From Eubacterium sp. An11 (GTDB lineage: Bacteria; Bacillota; Clostridia; Lachnospirales; Lachnospiraceae), in contig NZ_NFLV01000020.1 in NCBI RefSeq assembly GCF_002161065.1, forward strand, positions 1 through 58,243: a stretch of DNA of 58,243 nt. The letters are read 5' to 3'. Shown piece by piece: positions 1 through 9,328 of this stretch. Position 1 is the first letter of the stretch. The number at the start of each line of letters is the position of its first letter. The translations under genes and the position numbers were made by a program. Under the pieces are notes generated by a model. It worked only from the letters and a program-made list of their open reading frames with translations. It had not been told where the DNA came from and searched no databases.

Positions 1-165
1 GGTTTGACGACGACTGTGAGCGCAGGCGTCTGATTTATATTGACGAAATACAGCCAGGTACCAGTCTGCCGAAGTGGAGGAGGAGAACTTTTATCAATGC
101 CTTGTCTTCGGTAAAGCAGTCTTCTGTGGGCTGCACAGAGATTTACAAATCCCATTTTTTAGACA
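1..165 (+). repeat. Dispersed palindromic element, copy A (cut by window start)
   Basis: The conserved core GACTGTGAGYGCAGGCGTC (positions 12-30) and the purine-rich block CGAAGTGGAGGAGGAG (about 70-85) are followed by a right arm, ATCAATGCCTTGTCTTC. Both blocks and the right arm recur on the opposite strand at 26334-26504, and the two blocks recur again at 26641-26721. The left arm lies outside the window. Similarity to copy B continues past the arm to about 165, including GCAGTCTTCTGT and AGATTTAC.AATCC. The core itself can fold as GACG-A-CTG/CAG-G-CGTC around a 6-base loop. Confidence 0.75.
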
Positions 166-184
166 ACGAAAGGAGTTGACATCA

Positions 185-880
185 TTGAAAACGATTGGAT
201 TATTAGGTGGCATGAGCTGGGAGAGTACAGTTACGTACTATCAGATCATCAATGAGACCATCAAGGAGAAGCTTGGCGGACTGCATTCGGCCAGGATTTT
301 GCTATACAGTGTGGATTTTGCAGAGATTGAAAAATGCCAGTCCGAGGGAGATTGGGAGAAGAGCGCGGATATTTTATCGGAAGCTGCCCGGAATCTGGAA
401 AAGGCGGGGGCTGATTTCATTGTGATCTGCACTAATACTATGCATAAGGTGGCGCCGGAGATTCAGGACAGGATACATGTACCTGTCATGCATATCGCGG
501 AGGCTACCGCCGAGGTTCTGAAGGAAAATCAGATCACAAAAGTTGCTCTGCTGGGTACAAAGTACACTATGACTCAGGATTTTTATAAGAAGAAACTGGA
601 GGAAAACGGTATTACAGTGTTGATTCCTGATGAGAAATCCATTGAGATTGTGAACCGTGTGATTTATGATGAACTGTGTCTGGGTATGATATCGTCCGGT
701 TCCAGAGAACAATATTTAAAAATTATTGATGCGCTGGCTCTAAAGGGCGCACAGGGGGTAATTCTGGGATGTACGGAAATCGGACTTTTGGTGCATCAGG
801 AGGACACTTCACTGCCGGTTTTTGATACGACACAGATCCACGCCAGAAAAGCGGCCCTGGCTTCGATTGATCAGGAATGA
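185..880 (+). CDS. Aspartate/glutamate racemase family protein
   Basis: Cytoplasmic cofactor-independent amino-acid racemase of the Asp/Glu/hydantoin racemase superfamily, which interconverts L- and D-amino acids by a two-cysteine mechanism. It begins KTIGLLGGMSWEST, the usual opening of the YgeA/RacX group. The two catalytic cysteines are visible as C82 in ICTNTMH and C196 in GCTE. At 231 residues it is normal in length. The start is a TTG at 185, nine bases after AGGAG; the reading frame is open further upstream, but that part lies in the repeat element and resembles nothing. The exact substrate cannot be read from sequence. Its codons are AT-richer than those of spoIVA next door, and it stands alone. 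Confidence 0.85.
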   Translation: MKTIGLLGGMSWESTVTYYQIINETIKEKLGGLHSARILLYSVDFAEIEKCQSEGDWEKSADILSEAARNLEKAGADFIVICTNTMHKVAPEIQDRIHVPVMHIAEATAEVLKENQITKVALLGTKYTMTQDFYKKKLEENGITVLIPDEKSIEIVNRVIYDELCLGMISSGSREQYLKIIDALALKGAQGVILGCTEIGLLVHQEDTSLPVFDTTQIHARKAALASIDQE

Positions 881-930
881 CTTGGACGGTCTGCTGCTTG
901 AATTTATAGAAAAACTTTCCGGATCTTCCG

Positions 931-959
931 GTCTATTTCCCTCCCCGGCCGCATATACT
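931..959 (+). promoter_or_regulatory. Candidate sigma-E-type promoter for spoIVA
   Basis: GTCTATTT (931-938) and CATATACT (952-959) are separated by 13 bases. This resembles the sigma-E pattern (about ATATT, 13-14 bases, CATACAnT). It lies 27 bases before the spoIVA start, and spoIVA is a mother-cell sigma-E gene in Bacillus. Confidence 0.45.
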
Positions 960-985
960 GCATTAGTATTGGGGAGGGATTTTTC

Positions 986-2455
986 ATGGAAAAAAATAAT
1001 ATATATCAGGATATCTCAGCAAGAACCGGCGGTGAAATCTATCTGGGTGTGGTGGGTCCGGTGCGAAGCGGCAAGTCCACCTTTATCAAACGGTTCATGG
1101 AATTGATGGTTCTCCCGGAGATTGCCGACGAGCATGAGCGCCAGAGGGCCATGGATGAAATGCCCCAGAGCGGTACCGGGAAGACCATCATGACCACGGA
1201 GCCGAAGTTCATTCCGAAGGAAGCGGTGGAGCTTCCCATGGAAGATATGAAGGTAAAGGTGCGCCTCATTGACTGTGTGGGATTTATGGTCATGGGCGCC
1301 GGCGGACATCTGGAAAACGGGCAGGAGCGTCTGGTGAAGACGCCGTGGTTTGATTATGAGGTGCCGTTTACCAAAGCGGCGGAATATGGCACGAGGAAGG
1401 TGATCCGGGATCATTCCACCATCGGGATTCTGGTGACTACCGACGGCTCGTTCGGGGAGATTCCGAGGGATTCTTATGTGGAAGCGGAAAAGCGGACGGT
1501 GGAGGAGCTGAATGCCATCGGAAAGCCGTTTCTGGTACTCTTAAACAGCGACCGGCCGTATTCCAAAGCGACGCAGAATCTGGCGGAAAATCTCACGAAG
1601 GAGTACCGCACCACGGTGATGCCGGTCAACTGTGATCAGCTCAGGAAGGAAGACATTCTGGAAATCATGAAAAATGTACTGCTGGAATTTCCGCTGTCTT
1701 CTGTGGGCTTTTATCTGCCGAAATGGGTGGAGACTCTGCGGGATGACCACTGGATGAAGAAATCCATTCTGGATCTCATGAGAGAATATCTGACGGATAA
1801 GGAGAAGATGAAGGATATCTATCAGAAACCTGTTCCTCAGAACGAATATATGGAATCTGCCAAAGTGGAGAACATCCATATGGATACCGGGGAAGTGGAA
1901 GTGAGAATTCAGATCCGGGATTCCTACTATTATGAGATCCTCTCAGATCTAACGGGAATTTCCATCAAAAGTGAATACCATCTCATTCGGATCATGAAGG
2001 AACTTTCCGAGAAAAAGAAGGAATTCGAGGAAGTTTCTCAGGCGCTCACTGATGCCAGAGAAAGGGGATACGGCGTCATGAAACCGGTGCTTTCTGAGAT
2101 TACGCTGTCGGAGCCGGAAATTGTCAAACATGGCAGCAAATTCGGCGTGAAAATCCGGGCTGAGGCGCCGTCCATTCATCTCATCCGCGCCAATCTTTCC
2201 ACGGAAATCGCCCCGATCGTCGGAACGCAGCTGCAGGCGGAGGATTTGATTACATACATCCGGGAGCAGGCGGGCGGAGACCCGAAGGAAATCTGGAATG
2301 TCAATATCTTTGGAAAGACGCTGGAACAGCTGGTGGATGACGGTATTTCCGGCAAAGTGACAAAGATCAATGAAGACAGCCAGGAAAAGCTGCAGAGCGC
2401 CATGGAGAAAATCGTCAACGAGAGCAGCGGCGGTCTGATCTGTATTATTATCTGA
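986..2455 (+). CDS. spoIVA: Stage IV sporulation protein A (spore coat ATPase)
   Basis: SpoIVA is a mother-cell ATPase that polymerises on the outer forespore membrane and forms the platform on which the spore coat assembles. The 489-residue product is almost exactly the family length (492 in B. subtilis). The P-loop GPVRSGKST is at residues 24-32, followed by a TRAFAC GTPase-like core with RLIDCVGF near 93-100. The C-terminus SSGGLICIII is the hydrophobic tail used for membrane anchoring through SpoVM. The ATG at 986 is preceded by GGGGAGGG. The gene is monocistronic, between a sigma-E-like promoter and a strong terminator. Confidence 0.97.
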   Translation: MEKNNIYQDISARTGGEIYLGVVGPVRSGKSTFIKRFMELMVLPEIADEHERQRAMDEMPQSGTGKTIMTTEPKFIPKEAVELPMEDMKVKVRLIDCVGFMVMGAGGHLENGQERLVKTPWFDYEVPFTKAAEYGTRKVIRDHSTIGILVTTDGSFGEIPRDSYVEAEKRTVEELNAIGKPFLVLLNSDRPYSKATQNLAENLTKEYRTTVMPVNCDQLRKEDILEIMKNVLLEFPLSSVGFYLPKWVETLRDDHWMKKSILDLMREYLTDKEKMKDIYQKPVPQNEYMESAKVENIHMDTGEVEVRIQIRDSYYYEILSDLTGISIKSEYHLIRIMKELSEKKKEFEEVSQALTDARERGYGVMKPVLSEITLSEPEIVKHGSKFGVKIRAEAPSIHLIRANLSTEIAPIVGTQLQAEDLITYIREQAGGDPKEIWNVNIFGKTLEQLVDDGISGKVTKINEDSQEKLQSAMEKIVNESSGGLICIII

Positions 2456-2468
2456 GCAGGGAGAGAAA

Positions 2469-2559
2469 ATTCTTCGAGGGTGTAAAAGATGGCATTGGCC
2501 GGTCTTAGATCTGGTATTGACCGGCTGTGATACATCCATGCCGCTTCGAAGGATTTTTT
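2469..2559 (+). terminator. Branched terminator after spoIVA
   Basis: Three nested stems: ATTCTTCGA/TTCGAAGGAT (2469-2477 with 2545-2554, one G.U pair), GGCAT/ATGCC, and GCCGGTC/GACCGGC at the tip. A T6 run at 2554-2559 follows directly. It is unusually long for an intrinsic terminator. Confidence 0.6.
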
Positions 2560-2561
2560 CT

Positions 2562-2589
2562 TTGCTTTTTCCAATGAAGATGCTATAAT
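2562..2589 (+). promoter_or_regulatory. Sigma-A promoter for rnhA
   Basis: TTGCTT (2562-2567), 16-base spacer, TATAAT (2584-2589), 35 bases before the rnhA start. Confidence 0.6.
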
Positions 2590-2624
2590 GATGAAAAAAC
2601 GTTCGAAGAAAAGGAGAGGGACTT

Positions 2625-3104
2625 TTGAGAGTAACGATTTATACCGACGGCTCAGCCAGAGGCAATCCGGGACCGGGCGGCTATGGAACGGTGCTTCTTT
2701 ACACAGATGCAAAAGGGAACTGTCACCGCAGAGAGCTGTCCGGAGGATTTAAGCAGACGACCAACAACCGTATGGAGATACTGGCCGCCATTGTGGGGCT
2801 GGAGGCGTTGATCAGACCTTGCCAGGTTGATCTTTACTCGGACTCTCAGTACCTGGTGAAGGCCTTTAATGAACACTGGATAGACGGATGGAAGAAAAAG
2901 AACTGGATGAGAAACCGGACAGAACCGGTGAAGAATACCGATTTGTGGAAGCGCCTGCTGACGGCCATGGAGCCCCATACGGTCAGCTTTCACTGGGTAA
3001 AAGGACATGCGGGACATCCGGAAAATGAACGGTGTGACGCCCTGGCGGTGGCGGCGGCGCTGCAGGATGATCTGCCGGAAGACGGAGGAATGTACCTGGA
3101 ATGA
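2625..3104 (+). CDS. rnhA: Ribonuclease HI
   Basis: Cytoplasmic endonuclease that cuts the RNA strand of RNA-DNA hybrids, used in primer and R-loop removal. The full DEDD metal-binding set is visible: D8 (YTDGS), E51 (NNRMEI), D73 (YSDSQ) and D138 (NERCD), with the mobile H128 in KGHAG. At 159 residues it is the usual bacterial RNase HI length, with no N-terminal hybrid-binding domain. Translation starts at TTG 2625 after AAGGAGAGGG. It has its own promoter and is followed by about 230 gene-free bases. Confidence 0.95.
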   Translation: MRVTIYTDGSARGNPGPGGYGTVLLYTDAKGNCHRRELSGGFKQTTNNRMEILAAIVGLEALIRPCQVDLYSDSQYLVKAFNEHWIDGWKKKNWMRNRTEPVKNTDLWKRLLTAMEPHTVSFHWVKGHAGHPENERCDALAVAAALQDDLPEDGGMYLE

Positions 3105-3264
3105 TACGGAGATACATTTTTATCCCGGACTGCGGGATATCACAGCCATGGGGTGCCAATCTCCTGTCTGCGTGAAAGACGGACAAAAAAGTTTCCGAAA
3201 AGAGACAAAGAAGACGAATTGTGAAAAGTTTTTGGATGAATTTCACAAAAAATTACGAAAGAAG

Positions 3265-3292
3265 TGCTTTTTTTTCTATTATATGTTATACT
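3265..3292 (+). promoter_or_regulatory. Probable promoter of the alarmone synthetase gene
   Basis: A clear -10 TATACT lies at 3287-3292, 45 bases before the start codon, inside an AT-rich stretch. The -35 (TGCTTT, from 3265) is poor. Confidence 0.4.
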
Positions 3293-3336
3293 GATATGAG
3301 ATATGACACAGGACTATTTCAGTGGGAGGTGATGAT

Positions 3337-4140
3337 ATGGAGATACAGCTATGGCGGGAACTGCTTGACCCTTACCAGCTTGCCGTAGACGAGATGGTGG
3401 TGAAGTTCAATCATGTTATTACAGAGCACAGAACCCGGGGATTGTATTCTCCAATTGAATCTGTCGAAGGAAGATTAAAAAGTATTGTCAGCATTCTGGA
3501 TAAGATGAAACGGAAAGAGATATCCATGAATGATATTGAAGAGAAGATAGAAGATATTGCCGGCATCCGGTTGAATTGCCAGTTTGTGGAAGACATCGAC
3601 CGGGTGGTGCATATGATCAAGGAACGCACGGATATGGTGGTGAAGTGTGAGAAAGATTATATTAATCACATGAAGGCCAGCGGATACCGCAGTTATCACA
3701 TCATCGTGGATTACACGGTCAATACCATCAAGGGGCCCAAGACCTTGAGGGCGGAGATACAGATCCGGACCATGGCCATGAATTTCTGGGCGACCATCGA
3801 GCATTCCCTGCAGTACAAATACAAAGAACATATTCCGGATTACGTACAGCAGAAGCTGATTGACGCTTCCCGGGCCATCATAGAGATTGACAAAGCCATG
3901 TCGGATGTCCGGGATGAGATTATGGATGCGCAGAATTCTCACCAGAAGAAGGAGAATCTGGTGAAAGATATTCTCAATAATATTCAGAATCTCTATAAGG
4001 TGGCCAACAAGAGAGAGGTCACGAAGATTCAGGATGAATTTTATAAAGTCTATGTGACAGATGATATGATGCAGCTGCAGCATTTTGCCAGCCAGCTGGA
4101 TATTATTTCAGAAGGATACCAGACCCAGAGCCTGACATGA
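3337..4140 (+). CDS. Small alarmone synthetase, RelQ/YjbM-type GTP pyrophosphokinase
   Basis: Single-domain RelA/SpoT-fold enzyme that makes (p)ppGpp from ATP and GTP/GDP. At 267 residues it has the synthetase domain only; there is no HD hydrolase, TGS or ACT domain. Visible family signatures are DIAGIRLNCQF, GYRSYHIIVDY and AEIQIRTMAMNFWATIEHSLQYK, which hold the substrate-binding residues of the small synthetases. The ATG at 3337 is preferred over the upstream GTG at 3322 because GTGGGAGGTGAT is itself the ribosome binding site. The gene is followed 13 bases later by the methyltransferase gene, so the two probably share a transcript. Confidence 0.93.
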   Translation: MEIQLWRELLDPYQLAVDEMVVKFNHVITEHRTRGLYSPIESVEGRLKSIVSILDKMKRKEISMNDIEEKIEDIAGIRLNCQFVEDIDRVVHMIKERTDMVVKCEKDYINHMKASGYRSYHIIVDYTVNTIKGPKTLRAEIQIRTMAMNFWATIEHSLQYKYKEHIPDYVQQKLIDASRAIIEIDKAMSDVRDEIMDAQNSHQKKENLVKDILNNIQNLYKVANKREVTKIQDEFYKVYVTDDMMQLQHFASQLDIISEGYQTQSLT

Positions 4141-4153
4141 TGGAGGACAAAAG

Positions 4154-5782
4154 ATGCATTTGCCAGAAGAATTTGAACAGAAAATGCGAAAGCTTCTCGG
4201 AGAGGACTATGACAATTATGCAGGCAGTTTTGCCAAAAAGTACGGGCAGACATTCAGGGTGAATCAGTTAAAGACACAACCGGCGGATCTTTTCCGCCGG
4301 TTTGCTGTGAAACCGGTTCCGTGGTGCGAAAATGGATTTTATTATGACGGGGAAGAACGCCTTTCCCTGCATCCATTTTATTACGGGGGAGCCTATTATA
4401 TACAGGAACCATGCGCCATGGCTCCTGCTTCTTTTTTGCCGGTAAAACCGGGGGATAAAGTACTTGATCTGTGTGCAGCGCCCGGCGGAAAGACCACGGC
4501 GCTGGCGGCGAAGCTGCAGGGACAGGGAGTTCTCATCGCCAATGATATCAGCATTTCAAGATGCAAGGCGCTTCTTAAAAATATGGAGATGGCGGGAGTA
4601 AAAAACGCCCTGATCACCTGTGAGACGCCGGAGCGTCTGGCGGAGCGGTTTGCGGGATATTTTGACTGCGTGCTGGTGGATGCGCCGTGCTCCGGAGAGG
4701 GAATGTTCCGGAAGGAGCCTTCCATGGCAGCGGAATGGTCGCCGGAGGAAGTGAGGCGTTACAGCGATCTGCAAAAGGAGATTCTCGGACAGGCGGCGTC
4801 CATGGTCCGTCCCGGCGGATATTTGCTATATTCCACCTGTACCTATTCTCCGGAGGAGGATGAACAGGTGGTGGAGACTTTGCTGAGAGGGGATAATGCG
4901 GAGAATTTCCGGCTGGAATCTCTGCCTCTTTATCCCGGTGTGGATGAAGGACACCCCCGGTGGAGTAAAAGCGGAGAGGAAAGTCTCAGATACTGCCGGC
5001 GGTTCTGGAATCACCGGGTGGACGGCGAAGGACAGTTTGCGGCGTTGTTCAAAAAAGAAGAACGGCCGGGAGAAGAGACCGGCGGCAGTCGGTTCTCCGG
5101 AGAGAGCAGCCGTCCTGGAAAACAGCCGGGCCAAGGTGCAGCGGCCGCTTCAGCCGGAACCGGAGATATGACAATGACAGCTGTTCCGTCCGCAGCGGAT
5201 GAAAGAACGACGACGGCTTTGAATGTAGCCGGGGCGACGACAGACCCGGCGGCAGGTGGACGGCGGGAGAAAAAACGCAGGAAAAATGCCAGAAGGAATC
5301 CTCTGTCAGACGGCAGAAAAACAAATACAGGGGGCGGCAAAAAGAAAAATGCCCCGGAGGCCCCGGGGGCTGCCGGTATGTCCGGAGAAATGCGGCAGTT
5401 TTTTGAAAAGTGCCGTCTGGAGATTCCGGAAGAACGACTGCAGTTTATAGAGGAGAGGGTTTTCCTGCTCCCGGAAAACTGTCCGGACATGCAGGGACTT
5501 CGGGTTGTCCGTTCCGGTCTCTATCTGGGCGACTGCAAGAAGAAACGTTTTGAGCCGGGGCAGGCGCTGGCCATGGCCCTTCGTCCGGAAGACTATGAAA
5601 ATATTGTGACATTTTCTCCGGAGGATATCCGGGTGGAAAAATATCTGCGCGGAGAGACCGTGGAGGCCGGCTGCCGGGATGGCTGGGTCCTCATCTGCGT
5701 GGACGGTCTTCCTCTGGGCTGGGGGAAAAGTAACCGCGGAAATATCAAAAATAAAATTGCGCCGGGCTGGCGGAAAATGTGA
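4154..5782 (+). CDS. RsmF-like rRNA m5C methyltransferase (NOL1/NOP2/Sun family)
   Basis: SAM-dependent RNA cytosine-C5 methyltransferase of the RsmF/YebU group, expected to act on 16S rRNA. The SAM site DLCAAPGGKT is at 105-114. The two family cysteines are C179 in PCSG and C229 in STCTYSPEED. Residues about 411-542 form the C-terminal RsmF-type RNA-binding region (FRPEDY-like and GLPLGWGK motifs). Between them, residues 301-410 are a hydrophilic low-complexity linker rich in Gly, Ala, Thr, Lys and Arg that is not part of the catalytic fold. The start at 4154 follows GGAGG. It lies upstream of a second rRNA-modification gene. Confidence 0.9.
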   Translation: MHLPEEFEQKMRKLLGEDYDNYAGSFAKKYGQTFRVNQLKTQPADLFRRFAVKPVPWCENGFYYDGEERLSLHPFYYGGAYYIQEPCAMAPASFLPVKPGDKVLDLCAAPGGKTTALAAKLQGQGVLIANDISISRCKALLKNMEMAGVKNALITCETPERLAERFAGYFDCVLVDAPCSGEGMFRKEPSMAAEWSPEEVRRYSDLQKEILGQAASMVRPGGYLLYSTCTYSPEEDEQVVETLLRGDNAENFRLESLPLYPGVDEGHPRWSKSGEESLRYCRRFWNHRVDGEGQFAALFKKEERPGEETGGSRFSGESSRPGKQPGQGAAAASAGTGDMTMTAVPSAADERTTTALNVAGATTDPAAGGRREKKRRKNARRNPLSDGRKTNTGGGKKKNAPEAPGAAGMSGEMRQFFEKCRLEIPEERLQFIEERVFLLPENCPDMQGLRVVRSGLYLGDCKKKRFEPGQALAMALRPEDYENIVTFSPEDIRVEKYLRGETVEAGCRDGWVLICVDGLPLGWGKSNRGNIKNKIAPGWRKM

Positions 5783-5806
5783 CAGATAAAGTGAAGGAGA
5801 ACAACC

Positions 5807-6604
5807 ATGGAACGTATGCGGCTGGATAAATATCTGACCCAGGCGGCGGGGCTTACCCGCAGCGAAGCGAAACAGTATCTGAAAAAAGGCAGAGTCTGTG
5901 TGGACGGTGAAGTGATAAAGAGGCCGGAGACAAAGGTGGATGCCGGGCTTGTTCGGGTGACAGTGGATGGGAAGCTCTGCAGTTATGAAAAATACACCTA
6001 TCTCATGCTCAACAAACCTCAGGGGGTCATCTCCGCCACCGAGGACGGAAGGGAACGCACGGTGCTCGACCTGGTCCGGGAACCGGTCCGGGGATTGTTC
6101 CCTGTGGGACGACTGGATAAAGATACGGAAGGACTTTTGCTTTTGACCAATGACGGCTCTCTGGCCCATGCGCTTCTCTCGCCGAGAAAGCATGTGGACA
6201 AATGTTATTACGCCGTTTTGGACGGGCCGGTGGGGCGGAAAGAGCAGGATGCCTTTGCGTCAGGGCTTGATATCGGAGATGAGAAGCCGGCTCTGCCGGC
6301 AAGACTCGTGCCCGCGCCGGAAGGACAGACGGGGACTGGAGCTTTGGAAGCGGAGCAGGAAAATGTTTTCCGGCCGGAAGGACAGGCCGGGACGGAAAAA
6401 AACGGCGTGTTGATTACCGTTCAGGAAGGGCGGTTCCATCAGGTCAAACGCATGGCAAAGGCAGTGGGAAGAGAGGTACTTTATCTGAAACGCATTTCCA
6501 TGGGTAGCCTGCAGCTGGATGAGAATCTGAAACCGGGGCAGTACCGCCCTCTGACCGGGGAGGAAGTACAGGCTTTAAAAAGAGAGATAACGGACAGAAA
6601 GTGA
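5807..6604 (+). CDS. RsuA-family pseudouridine synthase
   Basis: Converts a uridine in rRNA to pseudouridine; the family includes RsuA (16S U516) and RluB/E/F. An N-terminal S4 RNA-binding domain (4-50) is followed by the catalytic domain with GRLDKDTEGLLLLTNDG; D104 is the catalytic aspartate. The C-terminal EGRFHQVKRMAKAVG is typical. Residues 168-198 are an insertion with an imperfect internal repeat, PEGQTGT (171-177) and PEGQAGT (190-196). The ATG at 5807 follows AAGGAG by seven bases. Which uridine is modified cannot be decided. Confidence 0.92.
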   Translation: MERMRLDKYLTQAAGLTRSEAKQYLKKGRVCVDGEVIKRPETKVDAGLVRVTVDGKLCSYEKYTYLMLNKPQGVISATEDGRERTVLDLVREPVRGLFPVGRLDKDTEGLLLLTNDGSLAHALLSPRKHVDKCYYAVLDGPVGRKEQDAFASGLDIGDEKPALPARLVPAPEGQTGTGALEAEQENVFRPEGQAGTEKNGVLITVQEGRFHQVKRMAKAVGREVLYLKRISMGSLQLDENLKPGQYRPLTGEEVQALKREITDRK

Positions 6605-6611
6605 GAGCAGG

Positions 6612-8549
6612 ATGGACAGACAAAGAGGCTTTTTGCCGACCAATAAAAATGAAATGAAGGAGCGTGGCTGGGAACAGGCAGATTTTGTCTATATTTCCGG
6701 AGACGCTTATGTGGATCACCCTTCTTTTGGGATGGCGATCATCACAAGACTGCTGGAAAACGCAGGCTATAAGGTGGCGGTGATCGCCCAGCCGGACTGG
6801 AAGGACGACGCCAGCATCACCGTCTGTGGCGAACCGAGACTGGCTTTTCTCGTGTCGGCGGGCAACATGGATTCCATGGTCAATCATTATACTTCCGCCA
6901 AAAAAAGACGGCATCAGGATGCCTACACGCCGGGCGGCGGATTTTCCAGAAGGCCGGACCGGGCGGTGATCGTTTACAGCAATCTGATCCGGAAAACTTA
7001 TAAAAAGACGCCGATTCTGCTGGGAGGCATCGAGGCCTCTCTGCGCCGGCTGGCTCATTATGATTACTGGAGTGACTCCGTAAAACGTTCTGTGCTGCTG
7101 GATGCCGGCGCTGACCTTTTGATGTACGGCATGGGGGAACATTCGGTGCTGGAGATTGCCGAGGCGCTGCAGGCGGGGATCCCGGTGAAGGAAATCACCT
7201 ATGTGCGGGGAACGGTATTTCGCTGTCACAGTCTGTCGGAGCTTTCCGGTGAGTATGAATTGCTTCCGTCTTATCCGGCAATACTGGAATCAAAGGAAGA
7301 ATATGCCAGAAGCTACTACCGGCAGTACCAGAATACGGACGCTCTGACGGCAAAACGTCTGGTGGAGCCATATAAGGAGAAGGAATATGTGGTACAAAAT
7401 CCTCCGGCGCTGCCTCTGACCACGGAGGAGATGGACGAGGTCTATGCCCTCCCTTATCAGAGAACCTGGCATCCTTCTTACGATGCACAGGGCGGCGTAC
7501 CTGCCATTCAGGAAGTGAAGTTTTCGCTGGTCAGCAACCGGGGATGTTTTGGCGGCTGCAGTTTTTGTGCCCTTACCTTTCATCAGGGAAGGCGTGTGCA
7601 GGTGCGCAGCCATGCATCCATTCTCCGGGAAGCCAGGGAGATGACAAAGGACCCGGATTTTAAGGGATACATTCATGACGTGGGAGGGCCGACGGCGGAT
7701 TTCCGTCATCCAGCCTGCAAAAAACAGCTGGAAAAGGGCGTCTGCAGTCACCGGCAGTGTCTGTTTCCGGAACCTTGTCCGAATCTGGACAGCAGCCACC
7801 GGGATTACATTTCTTTATTAAAGAAGCTGCGCCAGGTGGACGGAGTGAAAAAGGTATTTATCCGTTCCGGCATCCGCTTTGATTATGTGCTGGCGGAAAA
7901 CAATCAGGATTTTCTCCGGGAACTCTGCGAGTATCATGTGAGCGGACAGCTGAAAGTGGCGCCGGAGCATATCAGTGATCCGGTGCTCGCCATGATGGGA
8001 AAACCGGCCAACGATGTATATGAGCGCTTTGTCCGGCAGTATCATGCCATGAACCGGCGTCTTAATAAGAAACAGTTCCTGGTGCCGTATCTCATGTCCT
8101 CCCATCCCGGTTCCGGACTCAAAGAGGCCGTGGAGCTGGCGGAATATGTCAGAGATCTGGGGTATATGCCGGAACAGGTGCAGGATTATTACCCGACGCC
8201 GGGAACGATTTCCACCTGTATGTACTATACGGGCCTTGATCCACGGACCATGAAGCCGGTCTATGTGCCAAGAAGCGCCAGGGAGAAGAAAATGCAGCGG
8301 GCGCTCATACAGTACCGGAATCCGGATAATTACGCGATTGTTAAAGAGGCATTGCTGGCGGCAGGACGGGAAGATTTGATCGGTTACGGAGAGAAATGTC
8401 TGATCCCGCCTCGTCCGGGACACGGGAAGAAAACATCCGGAAAGGAAGGAAACGCAGAAAGGCGATGGTCCGGAAAGAGGGGGACAAAAACGCAGACAAA
8501 GAAGAAAAAGACCATCCGTCATGTGCATAAGAAGAAAAAACACGGATAA
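6612..8549 (+). CDS. YgiQ-family radical SAM protein
   Basis: Large radical-SAM enzyme of the YgiQ (UPF0313) family, whose biochemical role is not established. The [4Fe-4S] motif CFGGCSFC gives cluster cysteines C312, C316 and C319. Before it lies a B12-binding-like N-terminal domain (opening GDAYVDHPSFG) and after it the family signature PGSGLKEAVELAEY. The last 60 residues are a very basic tail (KKTSGK, KTQTKKKKTIRHVHKKKKHG), which suggests RNA or nucleotide contact; that is inference. At 645 residues it is normal for the family. It starts eight bases after the RsuA-like gene. Confidence 0.93.
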   Translation: MDRQRGFLPTNKNEMKERGWEQADFVYISGDAYVDHPSFGMAIITRLLENAGYKVAVIAQPDWKDDASITVCGEPRLAFLVSAGNMDSMVNHYTSAKKRRHQDAYTPGGGFSRRPDRAVIVYSNLIRKTYKKTPILLGGIEASLRRLAHYDYWSDSVKRSVLLDAGADLLMYGMGEHSVLEIAEALQAGIPVKEITYVRGTVFRCHSLSELSGEYELLPSYPAILESKEEYARSYYRQYQNTDALTAKRLVEPYKEKEYVVQNPPALPLTTEEMDEVYALPYQRTWHPSYDAQGGVPAIQEVKFSLVSNRGCFGGCSFCALTFHQGRRVQVRSHASILREAREMTKDPDFKGYIHDVGGPTADFRHPACKKQLEKGVCSHRQCLFPEPCPNLDSSHRDYISLLKKLRQVDGVKKVFIRSGIRFDYVLAENNQDFLRELCEYHVSGQLKVAPEHISDPVLAMMGKPANDVYERFVRQYHAMNRRLNKKQFLVPYLMSSHPGSGLKEAVELAEYVRDLGYMPEQVQDYYPTPGTISTCMYYTGLDPRTMKPVYVPRSAREKKMQRALIQYRNPDNYAIVKEALLAAGREDLIGYGEKCLIPPRPGHGKKTSGKEGNAERRWSGKRGTKTQTKKKKTIRHVHKKKKHG

Positions 8550-8560
8550 GGAGGAGTATT

Positions 8561-9328
8561 ATGAAAATTGGGATTATCACCGGGGCCTCCTCCGGTATGG
8601 GGAAAGAATTTGTGAAGCTGACCATGAGTGAACAGTTGAATCTGGATGAAATCTGGGTGATTGCCAGAAGAAAGGACCGGCTGGAGGCATGGCAGAAACA
8701 TTATACAGAACAGACATTCCGGGTGCTGCCGCTGGATATGCAGAAGCGGGAGGATCTGGCGGTCTTAAGAGAAGAACTGCAGAAGGTGCAGCCGGAAATA
8801 TCACTGATGATCCACTGTGCCGGTTTCGGCATTATGGGAAGAATCGATGAGATTGATGTGGAGGAACAGCTGGAGATGGTGGATGTCAACTGCCGCAGCG
8901 TGGTGGAGCTGACGACCATGGTCCTGCCTTATATGGAAAGAGGCGGCAGGATGATCTATGTGGCGTCTTCGGCGGCGTTTCTTCCTCAGCCGGGCTTTGC
9001 CGTGTACTCGGCGACCAAGGCTTTTGTGTTAAGTTTTGTCAGAAGTCTCCGGGTGGAGTGCAGGGAGCAGAATCTCGGCATCACGGTGGTCTGTCCGGGA
9101 GCAGTGAAGACGGAGTTTTTCAAGCGGGCGGCAGAACAGAAACATCTGCCTGCTTACAAGAAGATGGTAATGGCAGATCCGAAAAAGGTAGTAAGAAAGG
9201 CGTGGAGGGATAACATGGCCGGCAGGGAGATTTCTGTGTACGGAAAGCCAATGAAGCTTTTTCACACGGCGTCCAAGGTGCTGCCCCACAAGGTATTCCT
9301 GCATTTTATGGGAAGACAGAAAAAATGA
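8561..9328 (+). CDS. Short-chain dehydrogenase/reductase
   Basis: Classical SDR oxidoreductase, NAD(P)H-dependent, substrate unknown. The Rossmann dinucleotide motif TGASSGMG is at 7-14, HCAGFG at 85-90, N110, the active-site SS at 136-137, and Y149-x3-K153 in YSATK. Its 255 residues are normal. R36-R37 and K38 after the second strand would favour NADPH (inference). The start at 8561 follows AAGGAGG. Its stop codon overlaps the next start (ATGA), so translation is probably coupled to the pseudouridine synthase. Confidence 0.9.
   Translation: MKIGIITGASSGMGKEFVKLTMSEQLNLDEIWVIARRKDRLEAWQKHYTEQTFRVLPLDMQKREDLAVLREELQKVQPEISLMIHCAGFGIMGRIDEIDVEEQLEMVDVNCRSVVELTTMVLPYMERGGRMIYVASSAAFLPQPGFAVYSATKAFVLSFVRSLRVECREQNLGITVVCPGAVKTEFFKRAAEQKHLPAYKKMVMADPKKVVRKAWRDNMAGREISVYGKPMKLFHTASKVLPHKVFLHFMGRQKK

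Noticed and set aside
5011-6193. Long reverse-strand frames opposite the RsmF-like and RsuA-like genes
   Set aside because: They are shadows of GC-rich genes on the + strand, with no start signals or recognisable motifs.
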